This document shows positions 25,096-34,272 of a stretch of DNA of 64,000 nucleotides, piece after piece. Each line of letters begins with the position of its first letter. The stretch's first letter is position 1. The position numbers were made by a program, and so were the translations under genes. The notes beneath the pieces were generated by a model. It did not search any database, had not been told where the DNA came from, and saw only the letters and a list, made by a program, of their open reading frames with translations. The stretch is from Arcobacter cryaerophilus gv. crypticus (GTDB lineage Bacteria; Campylobacterota; Campylobacteria; Campylobacterales; Arcobacteraceae): assembly GCF_002993025.1 (NCBI RefSeq), contig NZ_NXGI01000017.1, positions 95,364-159,363 on the forward strand, given 5' to 3'.

Positions 25096-26106
25096 CTATT
25101 TTATATTATCTATCATTCTTTTTTTTGTTGAAGTATTTTTTAGTTCATTTTGATAATTTATTGAGATTGTATCAACCTGCTCTAAAATAGGCTTATAGTT
25201 AAGCTTTAACTCTTCTTTCGCTTCATTTAAAGAATTTATAATCTCTTGCTTAAAATCATCTCTATTAAAATATTCATCTCCACTTACAACAATTGCATCC
25301 GTTCCAAACCAAGCAACAACAGCTGCTCCAACTCCGCAAATAATTGCTGCTGGTCCACAAGCAGCAACTCCAGAGGTTGCAGCAACTCCAGAAGCTGCTG
25401 CTTTTGTTGCAATTTTAGCAGAAACTTTTGCAGTAACCTTAGCAGAGATTTTTGTAGCTATAGAAATAGCTAGTTTTGTAGCAATTGCAGTTCCTATAAC
25501 TGTTGCTTTTATATCTACAAGATTGTGTTCTATATTATTTCTTATATTTTGTGTTAATTGCGATAAACTACTTTTATTCAACTCTAAATCCACATTTTGT
25601 GTTGCAATATTTGTAGTGAAATTTATATGTTCAAATATTTGTTTATCTGTATCATTGACTATTGTATTTGACATTGCATTTAATTTCTCATTAAAATCTT
25701 TTCCTAAAACTTTTTCATTTATAAGTTCATTAATATTTCCAAAAAAATCTTCAAATAACATAGCTCCAAATTCTGTATATTCGCCTTTTACACTATAATG
25801 AAAATCCAAATATCCATCTAAATTTTTATCTATAATCTCATCAAAAAGTTTATCAATATTTTCATTTATTATAGAGTTTATATTCTCTTTTGTAATTTTA
25901 AGATTTTCTAATATTTGAGGAGCATTTTTTTCAAGATTTTGTTTCATTTCATCTGTTAAAATTTCAACATATTTTGAAGTTATAGGAGTTTTTTCTAAAT
26001 TATCACTTTTTTGTTGCTCATTATTTTGTTTTATAAAAATAATAATCAAAAAAACCAAACTTACAAATATGAAAAATATAATAGTATTCCAAAAATATTT
26101 ACTCAT
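25096..26106 (-). CDS. Hypothetical membrane protein with Ala/Gly-rich zipper segment
   Basis: A 336-residue protein I do not recognise. It has an N-terminal transmembrane helix (residues 7-25), a helical region of about 170 residues, then a low-complexity block (about 205-265) rich in Ala, Lys, Ser and Gly: AKVTAKVSAKIATKAAA and then SGVAATSGVAACGPAAII with a hydrophobic AAVVAWFG end. A charged C-terminus follows. Such glycine-zipper hairpins are seen in membrane-inserting proteins. It overlaps the 269-aa membrane gene by 8 bp and belongs to a three-gene operon. Confidence 0.65.
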   Translation of the reverse strand: MSKYFWNTIIFFIFVSLVFLIIIFIKQNNEQQKSDNLEKTPITSKYVEILTDEMKQNLEKNAPQILENLKITKENINSIINENIDKLFDEIIDKNLDGYLDFHYSVKGEYTEFGAMLFEDFFGNINELINEKVLGKDFNEKLNAMSNTIVNDTDKQIFEHINFTTNIATQNVDLELNKSSLSQLTQNIRNNIEHNLVDIKATVIGTAIATKLAISIATKISAKVTAKVSAKIATKAAASGVAATSGVAACGPAAIICGVGAAVVAWFGTDAIVVSGDEYFNRDDFKQEIINSLNEAKEELKLNYKPILEQVDTISINYQNELKNTSTKKRMIDNIK

Positions 26107-26908
26107 TTGTTTCTATCTCTTTTTTGTCTTCTATTTTTTCTCTAATTTTAGAGCTTAAACTTACAATTTGAACTATAAACCTATTTAATCCCAAAATTGA
26201 AATAGCATTTACAACTATAAACAAAATCCAAACTATATTTTTAAGTTCTTGATTCTCTAGTATTTGTGAACTTTGTTTTGTAAAAAACCAAAAATGTGTA
26301 TCAAGTTCTACTTTTAATCGTAAAATGTAATCCAAATATTGACAATTTGATGATAGAGAATTTGTTGCAAGTTTCAAACTCTCTTCTAAATTAGTTGTTA
26401 AATAACTTGGTTCATAACTATAAATAAATAAAAATATATAAACAACAAAAAGAATCAAAGATGAAATTTTTATTGTAAATTCTTTTGCAAAAATCTCTAA
26501 ATGCTTTTCGTGAACAATATTTGAAAACCATAGCAAAAGTTTATGATATAAAACAAAAACAAAAGCTATAAAAAATCCCAAAAATATATAAAAATACCAC
26601 TCAAAAGAGACCACAACATAGATTATAGAAATAGTATAAATAAGTGAAATAATAAGATAAAAAATCATAGTAAAATATGGGGAAGTTATGATTTTTGCTA
26701 TAAAAGTATCCTCTTTAAAATAGCAGTTTTTAAAGCAATTTTTTTCTCTCATTCGTTTTTGAAAAAAACTGTAAGATATTAAAAAAACAATAAATACATA
26801 AGCTATTAAAGAGTAACAATTATATTTATAAGTAACTTGTATAAAAAACAGAACCAAAATAGGAAATAGTATAGAAAATATTAGCGGTTTTATTTTATTT
26901 GTTGTCAT
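26099..26908 (-). CDS. Hypothetical multi-spanning membrane protein
   Basis: 269 residues with about six predicted transmembrane helices (at about 10-27, 30-48, 76-97, 103-125, 148-168 and 228-248) and an extracytoplasmic loop between the last two. A short cysteine pair, CFKNCYFK, lies after the second helix. No family recognised. It overlaps the upstream 52-aa gene (ATGA) and the downstream Ala-rich gene, so the three are translated together. Confidence 0.65.
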   Translation of the reverse strand: MTTNKIKPLIFSILFPILVLFFIQVTYKYNCYSLIAYVFIVFLISYSFFQKRMREKNCFKNCYFKEDTFIAKIITSPYFTMIFYLIISLIYTISIIYVVVSFEWYFYIFLGFFIAFVFVLYHKLLLWFSNIVHEKHLEIFAKEFTIKISSLILFVVYIFLFIYSYEPSYLTTNLEESLKLATNSLSSNCQYLDYILRLKVELDTHFWFFTKQSSQILENQELKNIVWILFIVVNAISILGLNRFIVQIVSLSSKIREKIEDKKEIETNE

Positions 26909-27063
26909 TTTAATCTTTTTTTATAGTTGTTATATAAAGAATTTGATAACTCTTTAAAATTAAATGCTGGAATAAACTTTTCTCTAGTTTCGAAATACTC
27001 AAGGATAAGCCCATTTAAGTTCAAAAAAGTAAATATATCTTTGTAGTTTATTAAAGTCTTCAT
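26905..27063 (-). CDS. Unannotated 52-aa protein, first gene of the membrane-protein operon
   Basis: ATG at 27063 behind a perfect AAGGAG (GAAAAAGGAGTGTAA) opens a 52-residue frame beginning MKTLINYKDIFTFLNLNGL and ending in basic KKRLK. The stop overlaps the start of the 269-aa membrane protein (ATGA), a hallmark of translational coupling. The protein is soluble and basic, with no recognised motif. The strong ribosome site and overlap argue for a real gene. Confidence 0.72.
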   Translation of the reverse strand: MKTLINYKDIFTFLNLNGLILEYFETREKFIPAFNFKELSNSLYNNYKKRLK

Positions 27064-27131
27064 TTACACTCCTTTTTCAAAGTAAAATTATATAAAACTA
27101 TTGTGACTTTGATATTGCATTTGTTACTTTA

Positions 27132-27533
27132 CTATAAACTATATTGCTCTTTAAAATTTGCAAAAGCAACTTCAATACTTGGTATAGATTTATAATGTGT
27201 TTTAAGAAATCTTACTTTTTTTGTTTTAAGATTGCATACTGCAATTCTAAAATTTGAACCAATAAATGGCTCTACTACACAAATAATATTATCTTCAACT
27301 TTCCTTGTAGCATAAATAGTGCCTTGAAGTTCAGAGAAAAAATATTTTGGATAACTCAATGGAGTTATCTCTACAATATCTATATTTTCAGAATTCTCAA
27401 GAGTTTGTGCAAGAGTTAAAGCATCCTCATAATTATCAAAAGAAACGCACCAGTCATCAAATTTTTTATTAAAATGTTGTAAATCTTCATCTAAAAATCC
27501 ACCTGCTAAATATTGTAAAGCAAAAATAGCCAC
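27132..27533 (-). CDS. Hypothetical 133-aa protein
   Basis: Not recognised. A soluble, aromatic-rich protein (LQHFNKKFDDWCVSFDNYEDALTLAQTL) with alternating beta strands and helices, and a conserved-looking centre YFFSELQGTIYATRKVEDN. It starts ATG and stands alone, 68 bp upstream of the small membrane operon and divergent from the RNase H-like gene. The 139-bp gap on its upstream side holds only promoter-like AT-rich DNA. Confidence 0.6.
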   Translation of the reverse strand: MAIFALQYLAGGFLDEDLQHFNKKFDDWCVSFDNYEDALTLAQTLENSENIDIVEITPLSYPKYFFSELQGTIYATRKVEDNIICVVEPFIGSNFRIAVCNLKTKKVRFLKTHYKSIPSIEVAFANFKEQYSL

Positions 27534-27671
27534 ATAAACACCTTTTAATTATATACAATTTTAAAAATTTATTCTAACATAATGAACTATAACAACAGAT
27601 GAGATTTTTAATAGCAAAACTATGATAAGCTTGTATGTTTTAAAAAATAATATACTAAATAAAGATAAAAA

Positions 27672-28178
27672 TTGGAAAAAATAGAACTTTTTACAGATTC
27701 AAGTGTAAATCCACAAACAAAGATAGGTTTTGCTGCATTTTTAGCTAAAAATGATGAAAATATAGTTTTACAAGAATTAAATAAAAATATAAAAATAAAG
27801 AAATTTGAAAATACTAGCTCAACAAGATTAGAGCTACAAGCTCTACTTTGGGCGATAAATGAGATAGAAAAAGAGAAAGGTAGTTTATTAAATATTTTAA
27901 TTGATGTTTATACAGATTGTCAAAATATAGTTAATCTAAAAACTAGAAAATCCAAGCTAGTAGACAATAATTATCATTCAGGAACTGGAAAACTAATAAA
28001 AAATCATGATTTATATAAAGAGTTTTTTGAAAAAGAGAGTAGATTAAATCTTAATATTATTAAAGTAAAAGGTCACAAAAAAACAGCTCTAAAAGATAAT
28101 ATTGATAATATTTTCAACCTTGTAGATAAGGCTTCAAGAAGTGCATTAAGGAATGAATTTAAAGATAAAATAGTTTAG
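27672..28178 (+). CDS. RNase H-like (ribonuclease HI fold) protein
   Basis: A 168-residue RNase HI-type fold: ELFTDSSVNPQTKIGFAAFL supplies the first Asp, STRLELQALLWAI the Glu, VYTDCQNIVNL the second Asp, and NLVDKASRSAL the last Asp, with VKGHKK matching the substrate-handling helix. It would cleave RNA in RNA/DNA hybrids. The start is TTG at 27672; the gene is monocistronic and its stop overlaps the convergent sensor kinase by 4 bp. It may be an accessory paralogue rather than the housekeeping enzyme. Confidence 0.8.
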   Translation: MEKIELFTDSSVNPQTKIGFAAFLAKNDENIVLQELNKNIKIKKFENTSSTRLELQALLWAINEIEKEKGSLLNILIDVYTDCQNIVNLKTRKSKLVDNNYHSGTGKLIKNHDLYKEFFEKESRLNLNIIKVKGHKKTALKDNIDNIFNLVDKASRSALRNEFKDKIV

Positions 28179-29026
28179 TTTAAAATACTCCTCAAATTTA
28201 GATTTATCCTATTTCCATCTTCAAAACTTTCAATATTTATTCCAATACTATTTTTATCGCAAAACTCTTTTACAACAGCAAGTCCTATTCCATAACCAAT
28301 ATTTTGTGAATTTTCTTGAAAATATCTATCAAAAACTAGCATAATATTTTTCGTATCAATTCCCAAACCTTTATTAAAAATTGATAATACACTATTTTCA
28401 AATGATATTTTAATATATGGATTTTCTTTACTATTATATTTAATTGCATTAGAAATAAGATTATCTAAAACTATTATAAAACCATTATAATCACTATGTA
28501 AAACTACATTATTTGGAACAAAAACTTCAATAATTGTATCTTTTTTTATATCTTCAAATTTATCTAAAGAGTTCTTTAAAGCATCAAGTAAAGAAAAATC
28601 TTCTAAATCAATATTTTCAAACTCTTTTTTAAATTCGTACTCCATATTGTTATACAAGGAGCTTAAACTATCATTTGCTTTTTCTATTCTTTCTAGCCTT
28701 GTTAAACTTTTTGTATCTGTTAAATCTTTTTTTAGAAGATGAATATTTATTTTTATTGTAGATGTTGGAATATTTAATTCATGCAGTCTATTTTTTATAC
28801 TATTTTTTATATTCTCTTCGCTTTGAAAAATTGGTTTTAAAATTTTTGTAGATATTAATAAAAAAAACAAAGAACCAAAAAGTGTTAAAAAAAGTATAAA
28901 AATAAAACTATTTTCTATGATTTTTATCTCAAAAATTAAAAAATAGTTTAAAAAAAGAACAAGCAAAATAGTAAAAAAAACTAAAATAAAACTTGAAATA
29001 AAAAAATATATTTTTTTAAAGTTCAA
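28175..29026 (-). CDS. Sensor histidine kinase
   Basis: A 283-residue membrane kinase with two N-terminal transmembrane helices (about residues 8-29 and 42-63) joined by a very short loop, so sensing is probably in the membrane or cytoplasm. The H-box is NRLHELNIPTST, followed by the N-box DNLISNAIKYNS, G1-like NKGLGID, and G2 GYGIGLAVVKEF. It overlaps the response-regulator gene by 11 bp and must be its partner. The signal is unknown. Confidence 0.87.
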   Translation of the reverse strand: MNFKKIYFFISSFILVFFTILLVLFLNYFLIFEIKIIENSFIFILFLTLFGSLFFLLISTKILKPIFQSEENIKNSIKNRLHELNIPTSTIKINIHLLKKDLTDTKSLTRLERIEKANDSLSSLYNNMEYEFKKEFENIDLEDFSLLDALKNSLDKFEDIKKDTIIEVFVPNNVVLHSDYNGFIIVLDNLISNAIKYNSKENPYIKISFENSVLSIFNKGLGIDTKNIMLVFDRYFQENSQNIGYGIGLAVVKEFCDKNSIGINIESFEDGNRINLNLRSILN

Positions 29027-29681
29027 ATCTATACCCTATTCCTTTTATATTTGTTATTACATTTTGTTTTTTTTCAAAAATATTTTTTAAGCTATTTATA
29101 TAAACTCTAATTGAGCCATCGCTATGAGTTTGAGATTTACTCCACAATCTATCTACTATCATATCTTTTGAGATAATTTTTTTCTCATTTTCTATAAAAA
29201 GTTCCAATAAGTCCAAAACTTTTACAGGAAGTTTTAAATCATTTTCATCTTTATACAATCTTTTCTCTTTTTTGTTATAAATCAAATTTTCTTCCAAAAC
29301 TATATCTTCAAAACCTTTATTTTCTCTTTTAAATATAGCTTTTATTCTCAAAATTAATTCATCTAAATCAACTGGTTTTTTCAAATAATCATCACAACCT
29401 TTCAAAAAAGCATCTTTTAAAGTATCTTTGTCTTTATATGAAGTTAAAAAAATAGTTGATGTATTATCAGAACTTCCTCTTAAATTTTCAAGAGTTTTTA
29501 ATCCATTTATTTTTGGAACATTTATATCAAAAATATATAAATCATAATTTTTATGAAAAGTAAAATCAAATACCTCTTCACCATCTTTTGCAATATCTAC
29601 ATAAAATCCTTCACAAACTAAGAAATCTTCAATACTAGAAGCAAATAATAAATCATCTTCTAAAAGTAAAATACTATACAT
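29016..29681 (-). CDS. OmpR-family response regulator
   Basis: 221 residues: a receiver domain with the acidic pair EDD near the N-terminus, phospho-acceptor Asp in YIFDINVPKINGL (about residue 52), the TS pair in IFLTSYKDK, and the invariant Lys in DDYLKKPVDLDEL, followed by a winged-helix domain ending ITNIKGIGYRF. It sits between the kinase (11-bp overlap) and a small membrane gene (8-bp overlap), so all are co-expressed. Confidence 0.9.
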   Translation of the reverse strand: MYSILLLEDDLLFASSIEDFLVCEGFYVDIAKDGEEVFDFTFHKNYDLYIFDINVPKINGLKTLENLRGSSDNTSTIFLTSYKDKDTLKDAFLKGCDDYLKKPVDLDELILRIKAIFKRENKGFEDIVLEENLIYNKKEKRLYKDENDLKLPVKVLDLLELFIENEKKIISKDMIVDRLWSKSQTHSDGSIRVYINSLKNIFEKKQNVITNIKGIGYRFEL

Positions 29682-30039
29682 TTTCTTTTTTCTTTTTAGG
29701 TTTTTGTTTTGATATATTTGAATATTTTCTATCTATTTTTTTTCTCTCTTTTAGCTCCATTTCAACAGAAAGAGTATCATTCTCTCTTATTCCTAATCGC
29801 TTTTCAATAGGAATTTTGCCTTTTAATCTTGGATTTAATCTAAAAAATTCATCAATATCTATATCAAAAGCTTGACCTTTGTTGTGAAGTTCTGCACTTT
29901 TTGGATAGCTTATAATATAACAACCTTGAAAATCGCTCTCAAGCCTTCCACCATAAGATATTTGCTTTAAGACATTAAATTTATTTAATATAAATAAAAA
30001 AATAAAAATTGATATAATAAAAATAGTAGTATCGATCAT
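29674..30039 (-). CDS. Hypothetical membrane-anchored protein co-transcribed with the two-component system
   Basis: 121 residues with one N-terminal transmembrane helix (about residues 3-20), then a soluble domain (YGGRLESDFQGCYIISYPKSAEL, DIDEFFRLNPRLKGKIPIEKRLG) and a lysine-rich tail. Not recognised. It overlaps the response regulator by 8 bp and follows the 123-aa gene by 4 bp; it may be an accessory sensor or target of the system (inference). Confidence 0.6.
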   Translation of the reverse strand: MIDTTIFIISIFIFLFILNKFNVLKQISYGGRLESDFQGCYIISYPKSAELHNKGQAFDIDIDEFFRLNPRLKGKIPIEKRLGIRENDTLSVEMELKERKKIDRKYSNISKQKPKKKKENV

Positions 30040-30043
30040 ACTT

Positions 30044-30415
30044 TTATACCTTTATATTTTTTCTAATATTGTCATATATTCTTTTGTATTGAAAAGTTTC
30101 ATCAAAAATTTTATTTTTATGATCTATTATAAAATCTAGTTTATCTTCTGTTGTAAAATCTTTTGAATCTAAACCAAAAATTTTTATTAGCATCCAAATA
30201 GGAACACCTTTTTGACCTAAAATATTATCAGAACTAGACTCATTTCTTATACTAATATAACTATAGTTATCATACCATTTACCATTAAAATCTATTTTCC
30301 ATGTAGTTCCATTTCCAAAGGTTGCAATACAATCACTATCCTTTTCTAAAAAGAAATCAATTGCTAAAAGTTTATTTTTTGCTAAAGACAACTCTTTTTT
30401 ATATTTTTCATACAT
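30044..30415 (-). CDS. Hypothetical protein, first gene of the two-component operon
   Basis: A 123-residue soluble protein, helix at the N-terminus then beta strands (DCIATFGNGTTWKIDFNGKWYDNYSYISIRN) and an acidic helical end. Not recognised. ATG at 30415, divergent from the Na/Pi cotransporter with 120 bp between them. The spacing of 4 bp to the next gene places it in the same operon as the kinase and regulator. Confidence 0.6.
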   Translation of the reverse strand: MYEKYKKELSLAKNKLLAIDFFLEKDSDCIATFGNGTTWKIDFNGKWYDNYSYISIRNESSSDNILGQKGVPIWMLIKIFGLDSKDFTTEDKLDFIIDHKNKIFDETFQYKRIYDNIRKNIKV

Positions 30416-30535
30416 TACTTGACAATTCCCAAAATATAGATTTTTTTAGCAAATATTTTAACTAAATCTTGCTTATTAACATTAATTTACTTTTGGATAC
30501 AATCAAAAAATATAAAATTCACAAGGAGAATTAAT

Positions 30536-32296
30536 TTGTTAAAAAGTGCTGCTATTCCTTTTTTCTTATTACTTTTAGGGTATGTAGTTATGGCTGATGA
30601 AAATTTCACTGTTATTTTAAGTGGAATTGCTATTTTTATAATTGGTATGTTTTTTATGCAAGATGGTTTCAAACAACTATCAGGTGGTATTTTAGAGAAA
30701 CTTCTAGAAAAGTTTACTAGCAATACTTTTTATGCTATTATGACTGGATTTTTATCAACTTCAGTGGTTCAAAGCTCAACAATTATTACTTTAATCGTTG
30801 TATCATTTTTAAGTGCTGAACTTCTTACTTTGGTTCAAGCAGTTGGTATTGTTTTTGGATCAAACATAGGAAGTACAACAACTGCTTGGATAGTTTCAAG
30901 TTTAGGGGTTGATGTAAAAATTTCAACATATGCTTTTCCTATGCTTGTTTTTGGAGTTGTTTTAAGATTTTTCAAATCAAATGGAATAAAAGGAACTGGA
31001 AATGTTCTTTTAGGTTTAGGATTTATTTTCCTTGGTATTTCATATATGAAAGATGGTTTCGATATTATGAAAAATTCTATCGATTTGGCATCTTACGCTA
31101 TGGAAGGACATTTAGGAATTATTGTTTACATCTTTATTGGAATTTTGATTACGGTTGTTATACAATCAAGTGCTGCAACTTTAGCCATAGTTATTACAGC
31201 TTTAAATGCCGATAGTATTACTTATGTAAATGCAATAGCTTTGGCTATTGGAGCAAATGTTGGTACAACACTTACAACAATTTTAGCCTCATTTGCTTCA
31301 AATGAAAATGGTAAAAGAGTTGCTCTTATTCACTTCTTGTTTAATATGATTTCAGCAACATTTATAACTATTTTTATCTATCAATTTATAGATTTAACAG
31401 ATTTTGTAGCACCATTTTTAGGAGTTAGTGATACAAATCATGGTATGAAACTAGCACTTTTTCATACTATTTTTTCTGTAACTGGAGTTGTTTTATTAAC
31501 TCCAGCAATATCTATATTAGTAAAATTATCAGAAAAGTTAATACAAAAAAAGGTATCTTCTGCTTCTAAACCAAAATATCTTAATTCATCTGTTTTATCA
31601 AATCCAGATGCCTCTTTGGCGGCTTTGAGAAAAGAGATTATAAATCTATATGAAAATTGTCAAAAAGCTATGTTACATGCTTTAAATATACATACAACAG
31701 GACTTACAAAAGAGACTTTAAGCGTTCAATTATCAAAAGAGTTAACTATTATAGACACAGATATTGATGAAATTTATCAAAAAAATCTTAAATCTCTTTA
31801 TAGTGAAATTATAAAGTTCTCATCTTTTGCACAAGAAAATATGTTTGATTTTCAACACAAAAAAACTGATGAGCTTAAACGTGCAGCTGTTTTACTTGTA
31901 GAGGTTTTAAGGGATACAAGAGATATTCAAAGAAATGTAAACTTTTACTTAAAAAGTAAAAATGAGTATATTAAAGAAGAGTATAATATTTTAAGAAAAG
32001 AGTTAGCAGAGATGTTAATAGATATAAATACTCTTTCAAGTTTTGAAAATGATTCAGACCAATTAACTCAACTAGAACTTATAAAAACAGAATTAGCCCA
32101 AAATGATTTGGCAAGTAGCGAAGAGTTAGATGCACTTATAAGGGAAGATAAAATAAAAGCAACAATGGCAACTTCATATATGAATGATAGTGCTACGGGT
32201 TACTCTATTCAGAAAAAACTTTTAAAAGTTGCTAATATTTTATTTTTAAATGATGGTATAGTAAAACAAATAGGAGATGAAAATGAAACTAAGTAA
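30536..32296 (+). CDS. Na/Pi-cotransporter family protein with PhoU-like C-terminus
   Basis: 586 residues. The first half is a NptA/PNaS-type membrane domain with the inverted-repeat signatures TSVVQSSTIITLIVVSFLS and VVIQSSAATLAIVITALNAD (QSS motifs) and NIGSTTTAW / NVGTTLTTIL. The C-terminal 230 residues are a PhoU-like helical domain. It would take up phosphate with sodium. TTG start at 30536 behind AAGGAG. It overlaps the next small coiled-coil gene by 20 bp. A closely linked two-component system lies divergent to it. Confidence 0.88.
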   Translation: MLKSAAIPFFLLLLGYVVMADENFTVILSGIAIFIIGMFFMQDGFKQLSGGILEKLLEKFTSNTFYAIMTGFLSTSVVQSSTIITLIVVSFLSAELLTLVQAVGIVFGSNIGSTTTAWIVSSLGVDVKISTYAFPMLVFGVVLRFFKSNGIKGTGNVLLGLGFIFLGISYMKDGFDIMKNSIDLASYAMEGHLGIIVYIFIGILITVVIQSSAATLAIVITALNADSITYVNAIALAIGANVGTTLTTILASFASNENGKRVALIHFLFNMISATFITIFIYQFIDLTDFVAPFLGVSDTNHGMKLALFHTIFSVTGVVLLTPAISILVKLSEKLIQKKVSSASKPKYLNSSVLSNPDASLAALRKEIINLYENCQKAMLHALNIHTTGLTKETLSVQLSKELTIIDTDIDEIYQKNLKSLYSEIIKFSSFAQENMFDFQHKKTDELKRAAVLLVEVLRDTRDIQRNVNFYLKSKNEYIKEEYNILRKELAEMLIDINTLSSFENDSDQLTQLELIKTELAQNDLASSEELDALIREDKIKATMATSYMNDSATGYSIQKKLLKVANILFLNDGIVKQIGDENETK

Positions 32297-32516
32297 AATT
32301 GTTGATAAAGTAAAAAAGTATTTAGAAAAAGATAATCTAAAAGTTTCTCAAGAAGAGAAACTTTTAAATATAATAGAAGAGCTTGAAAATAAAAAAAGCA
32401 AAATAAAAGATGAATTAAAAACTATAGATAAATATAATATTAAAAAAAGAGTTGAGCTAGAAAAAAAGTATAATGCTGTTTCAAAAGTTCTTAAAAAGAG
32501 CCGTTCTATACTTTAG
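32277..32516 (+). CDS. Hypothetical small coiled-coil protein
   Basis: 79 residues, nearly all charged helix with heptad-like spacing (DKVKKYLEKDNLKVSQEEKLLN, ELENKKSKIKDELKTI). Overlap of 20 bp with the cotransporter gene points to coupling, so it may assist or regulate that protein. It also resembles a small regulator fragment, but no family is recognised. Its 3' end lies in the shared terminator and overlaps the convergent brnQ by 11 bp. Confidence 0.6.
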   Translation: MKMKLSKIVDKVKKYLEKDNLKVSQEEKLLNIIEELENKKSKIKDELKTIDKYNIKKRVELEKKYNAVSKVLKKSRSIL

Positions 32517-32528
32517 AACGAACTCTTT
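32493..32528. terminator. Shared terminator of the cotransporter unit and brnQ
   Basis: AAAAGAG (32493-32499) with CTCTTTT (32522-32528) and GTTCTA (32502-32507) with TAGAAC (32513-32518) form a nested stem that spans the overlapping ends of two convergent genes. Confidence 0.7.
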
Positions 32529-33801
32529 TACTTTTAATTAAAAAACCAATAATTCCAAAAAATATAGCTGGTAAAATCCAACCTAATCCCTCTTTTGCCA
32601 AAGGAATATTTTCAATGAATGATAACTTTAAATAACTATTTGATACAAGTTCAAAAATTGAGTAAATAATTGCTCCAAAACTTGAAAATTTATAAATATT
32701 TAGATTATCTATATAGTTATCAAAAAATGCCAAAATAACTAAAATAATAGCAGCTGGATATACTATAAATAAAATTGGTGCAGCAAAGTTTATTATAGTT
32801 TCCAAGCCAAAGTTTGTAACAACTATTGCAAAAATAGATGTAATAATAACTAACTGTTTATAACTAAATCGTCCATGGCTTACTTTTGAGAAATATTCAG
32901 CAGTTACACTAACAAGTGCAGCTCCTGTTGTAAAACAAGCCAAAAATACTACAAATGCTAAAATAATAGCTCCATTGCTTCCAAAAAGTTGAAATATTAT
33001 ATTATTTAAAAGTGTTACTTTTTCAATATCATTTTCATAAACTAAACTAGAAGTTGCTCCTAGATATGTTAAACCAAAATATACAAGCATTATTCCAAAA
33101 GCAGCAATTAAAGAAGCCAAACCAACTATTTTAAAGTTTGTTTTTTTATTTGTATAACCTTTTGTTTTTAATATTTTTATAATAATAATTCCAAATGCCA
33201 AAGCTGCTAAAATATCCAAAGTTTGGTAACCCAAAAGAAGTCCATCTAAAAACAATCTATCATTTGTACTGTTTTGTGATATCTGCCCAATTGGTGTAAA
33301 AATTCCTTTTATTATTAAAATAATTAAAGATAAAAATAATAAAGGAGATAATACCTTTCCTAATATTTCAATCATAGAAGTTGGTCTTAATGTAAAAAAT
33401 AGAATCAAACCAAAATATATTACAGATGTGATTAAAGAGTTAAAAGCGCTAGCTCCAAAATATGGAACTACAAGCATTTCATATGTAACTGCTCCTGTTC
33501 TTGGAAGTGCTATTAATGGACCAATACATAAAATAATTATTGCCATAAGTATTTTTCCGTTTATTGCTCCTAACTTAGAAGTTAAATTATCTACATTTCC
33601 TCCAACTTTAAGTAAAGCAAACATTGCAATTGTAGCAAATCCAATATCAGCTAAAAAATATGCAAAAAATGATATTTTCCAATCACTAGAACTAATTAAT
33701 CCCAAATATGGTGGAAAAATAATATTTCCAGCACCAAAATACATAGAAAAAATTGCAAAACCTAAAATTAAAGTATCTCTTGTTATGTTAGATGTTTTCA
33801 T
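32506..33801 (-). CDS. brnQ: Branched-chain amino acid transporter, LIVCS family
   Basis: 431 residues and about 12 transmembrane helices. The opening ILGFAIFSMYFGAGNIIFPPYLG is the family signature, with GPLIALPRTGAVTYEM and ACFTTGAALVSVTAEYFSK further in. It imports Leu/Ile/Val with Na+ or H+. It follows trmL directly on the minus strand (0-bp gap) and ends at the shared terminator. Confidence 0.92.
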   Translation of the reverse strand: MKTSNITRDTLILGFAIFSMYFGAGNIIFPPYLGLISSSDWKISFFAYFLADIGFATIAMFALLKVGGNVDNLTSKLGAINGKILMAIIILCIGPLIALPRTGAVTYEMLVVPYFGASAFNSLITSVIYFGLILFFTLRPTSMIEILGKVLSPLLFLSLIILIIKGIFTPIGQISQNSTNDRLFLDGLLLGYQTLDILAALAFGIIIIKILKTKGYTNKKTNFKIVGLASLIAAFGIMLVYFGLTYLGATSSLVYENDIEKVTLLNNIIFQLFGSNGAIILAFVVFLACFTTGAALVSVTAEYFSKVSHGRFSYKQLVIITSIFAIVVTNFGLETIINFAAPILFIVYPAAIILVILAFFDNYIDNLNIYKFSSFGAIIYSIFELVSNSYLKLSFIENIPLAKEGLGWILPAIFFGIIGFLIKSKRVRSKV

Positions 33802-34272
33802 TTAAATAGTCTCAAAATTTATATAGTTTTGTCTTAAAGCCTCATAACAAACAATAGATACGCTGTTTGAAAGATTTAAACTTCTTGCAATTTTTGCCAT
33901 TGGAATTGTTATGCAACCCTCTTTATTTTTATCTAAAATATATGAAGGAAGTCCAGCATCTTCTCTTCCAAAATATATATAATCCCCTACTTCAAATTTT
34001 GCTTCAAAATAGAGCTGATTTGTCTTTGTTGTAGCAAAAAAATGTCTATTAGAAAATGGATTTTTTGCCCAAAAATCCTCTATATTTTCATACTCAAAAA
34101 GTTCTAAATCTTTCCAATAATCAAGTCCAGCTCTTCGTACTTCTTTTTCAGTAATATCTCCAAATCCATAAGGTTTTATCAAGTGGAGTTTACATTTCAA
34201 AGCAACGGCTGTTCTTCCTATTGTTCCTACATTTCCTGGCATTCGTGGTTCATGAAGTACAATATTAAACAC
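33802..34272 (-). CDS. trmL: tRNA (cytidine/uridine-2'-O-)-methyltransferase, SPOUT class
   Basis: A 156-residue SPOUT enzyme: FNIVLHEPRMPGNVGTIGRTAVAL at the start, HLIKPYGF, then the knot motifs YFGREDAGLPSYIL and IPMAKIARSLNLSNSVSIVCYEALRQ. TrmL methylates the wobble position of tRNA-Leu isoacceptors. It shares a base with purU upstream and abuts brnQ downstream. Confidence 0.92.
   Translation of the reverse strand: MFNIVLHEPRMPGNVGTIGRTAVALKCKLHLIKPYGFGDITEKEVRRAGLDYWKDLELFEYENIEDFWAKNPFSNRHFFATTKTNQLYFEAKFEVGDYIYFGREDAGLPSYILDKNKEGCITIPMAKIARSLNLSNSVSIVCYEALRQNYINFETI

Noticed and set aside
25246..25473. Plus-strand Ser/Cys/Asn-rich frame
   Set aside because: It is the complement of the Ala/Lys-rich segment of the 336-aa minus-strand gene and has no ribosome site.
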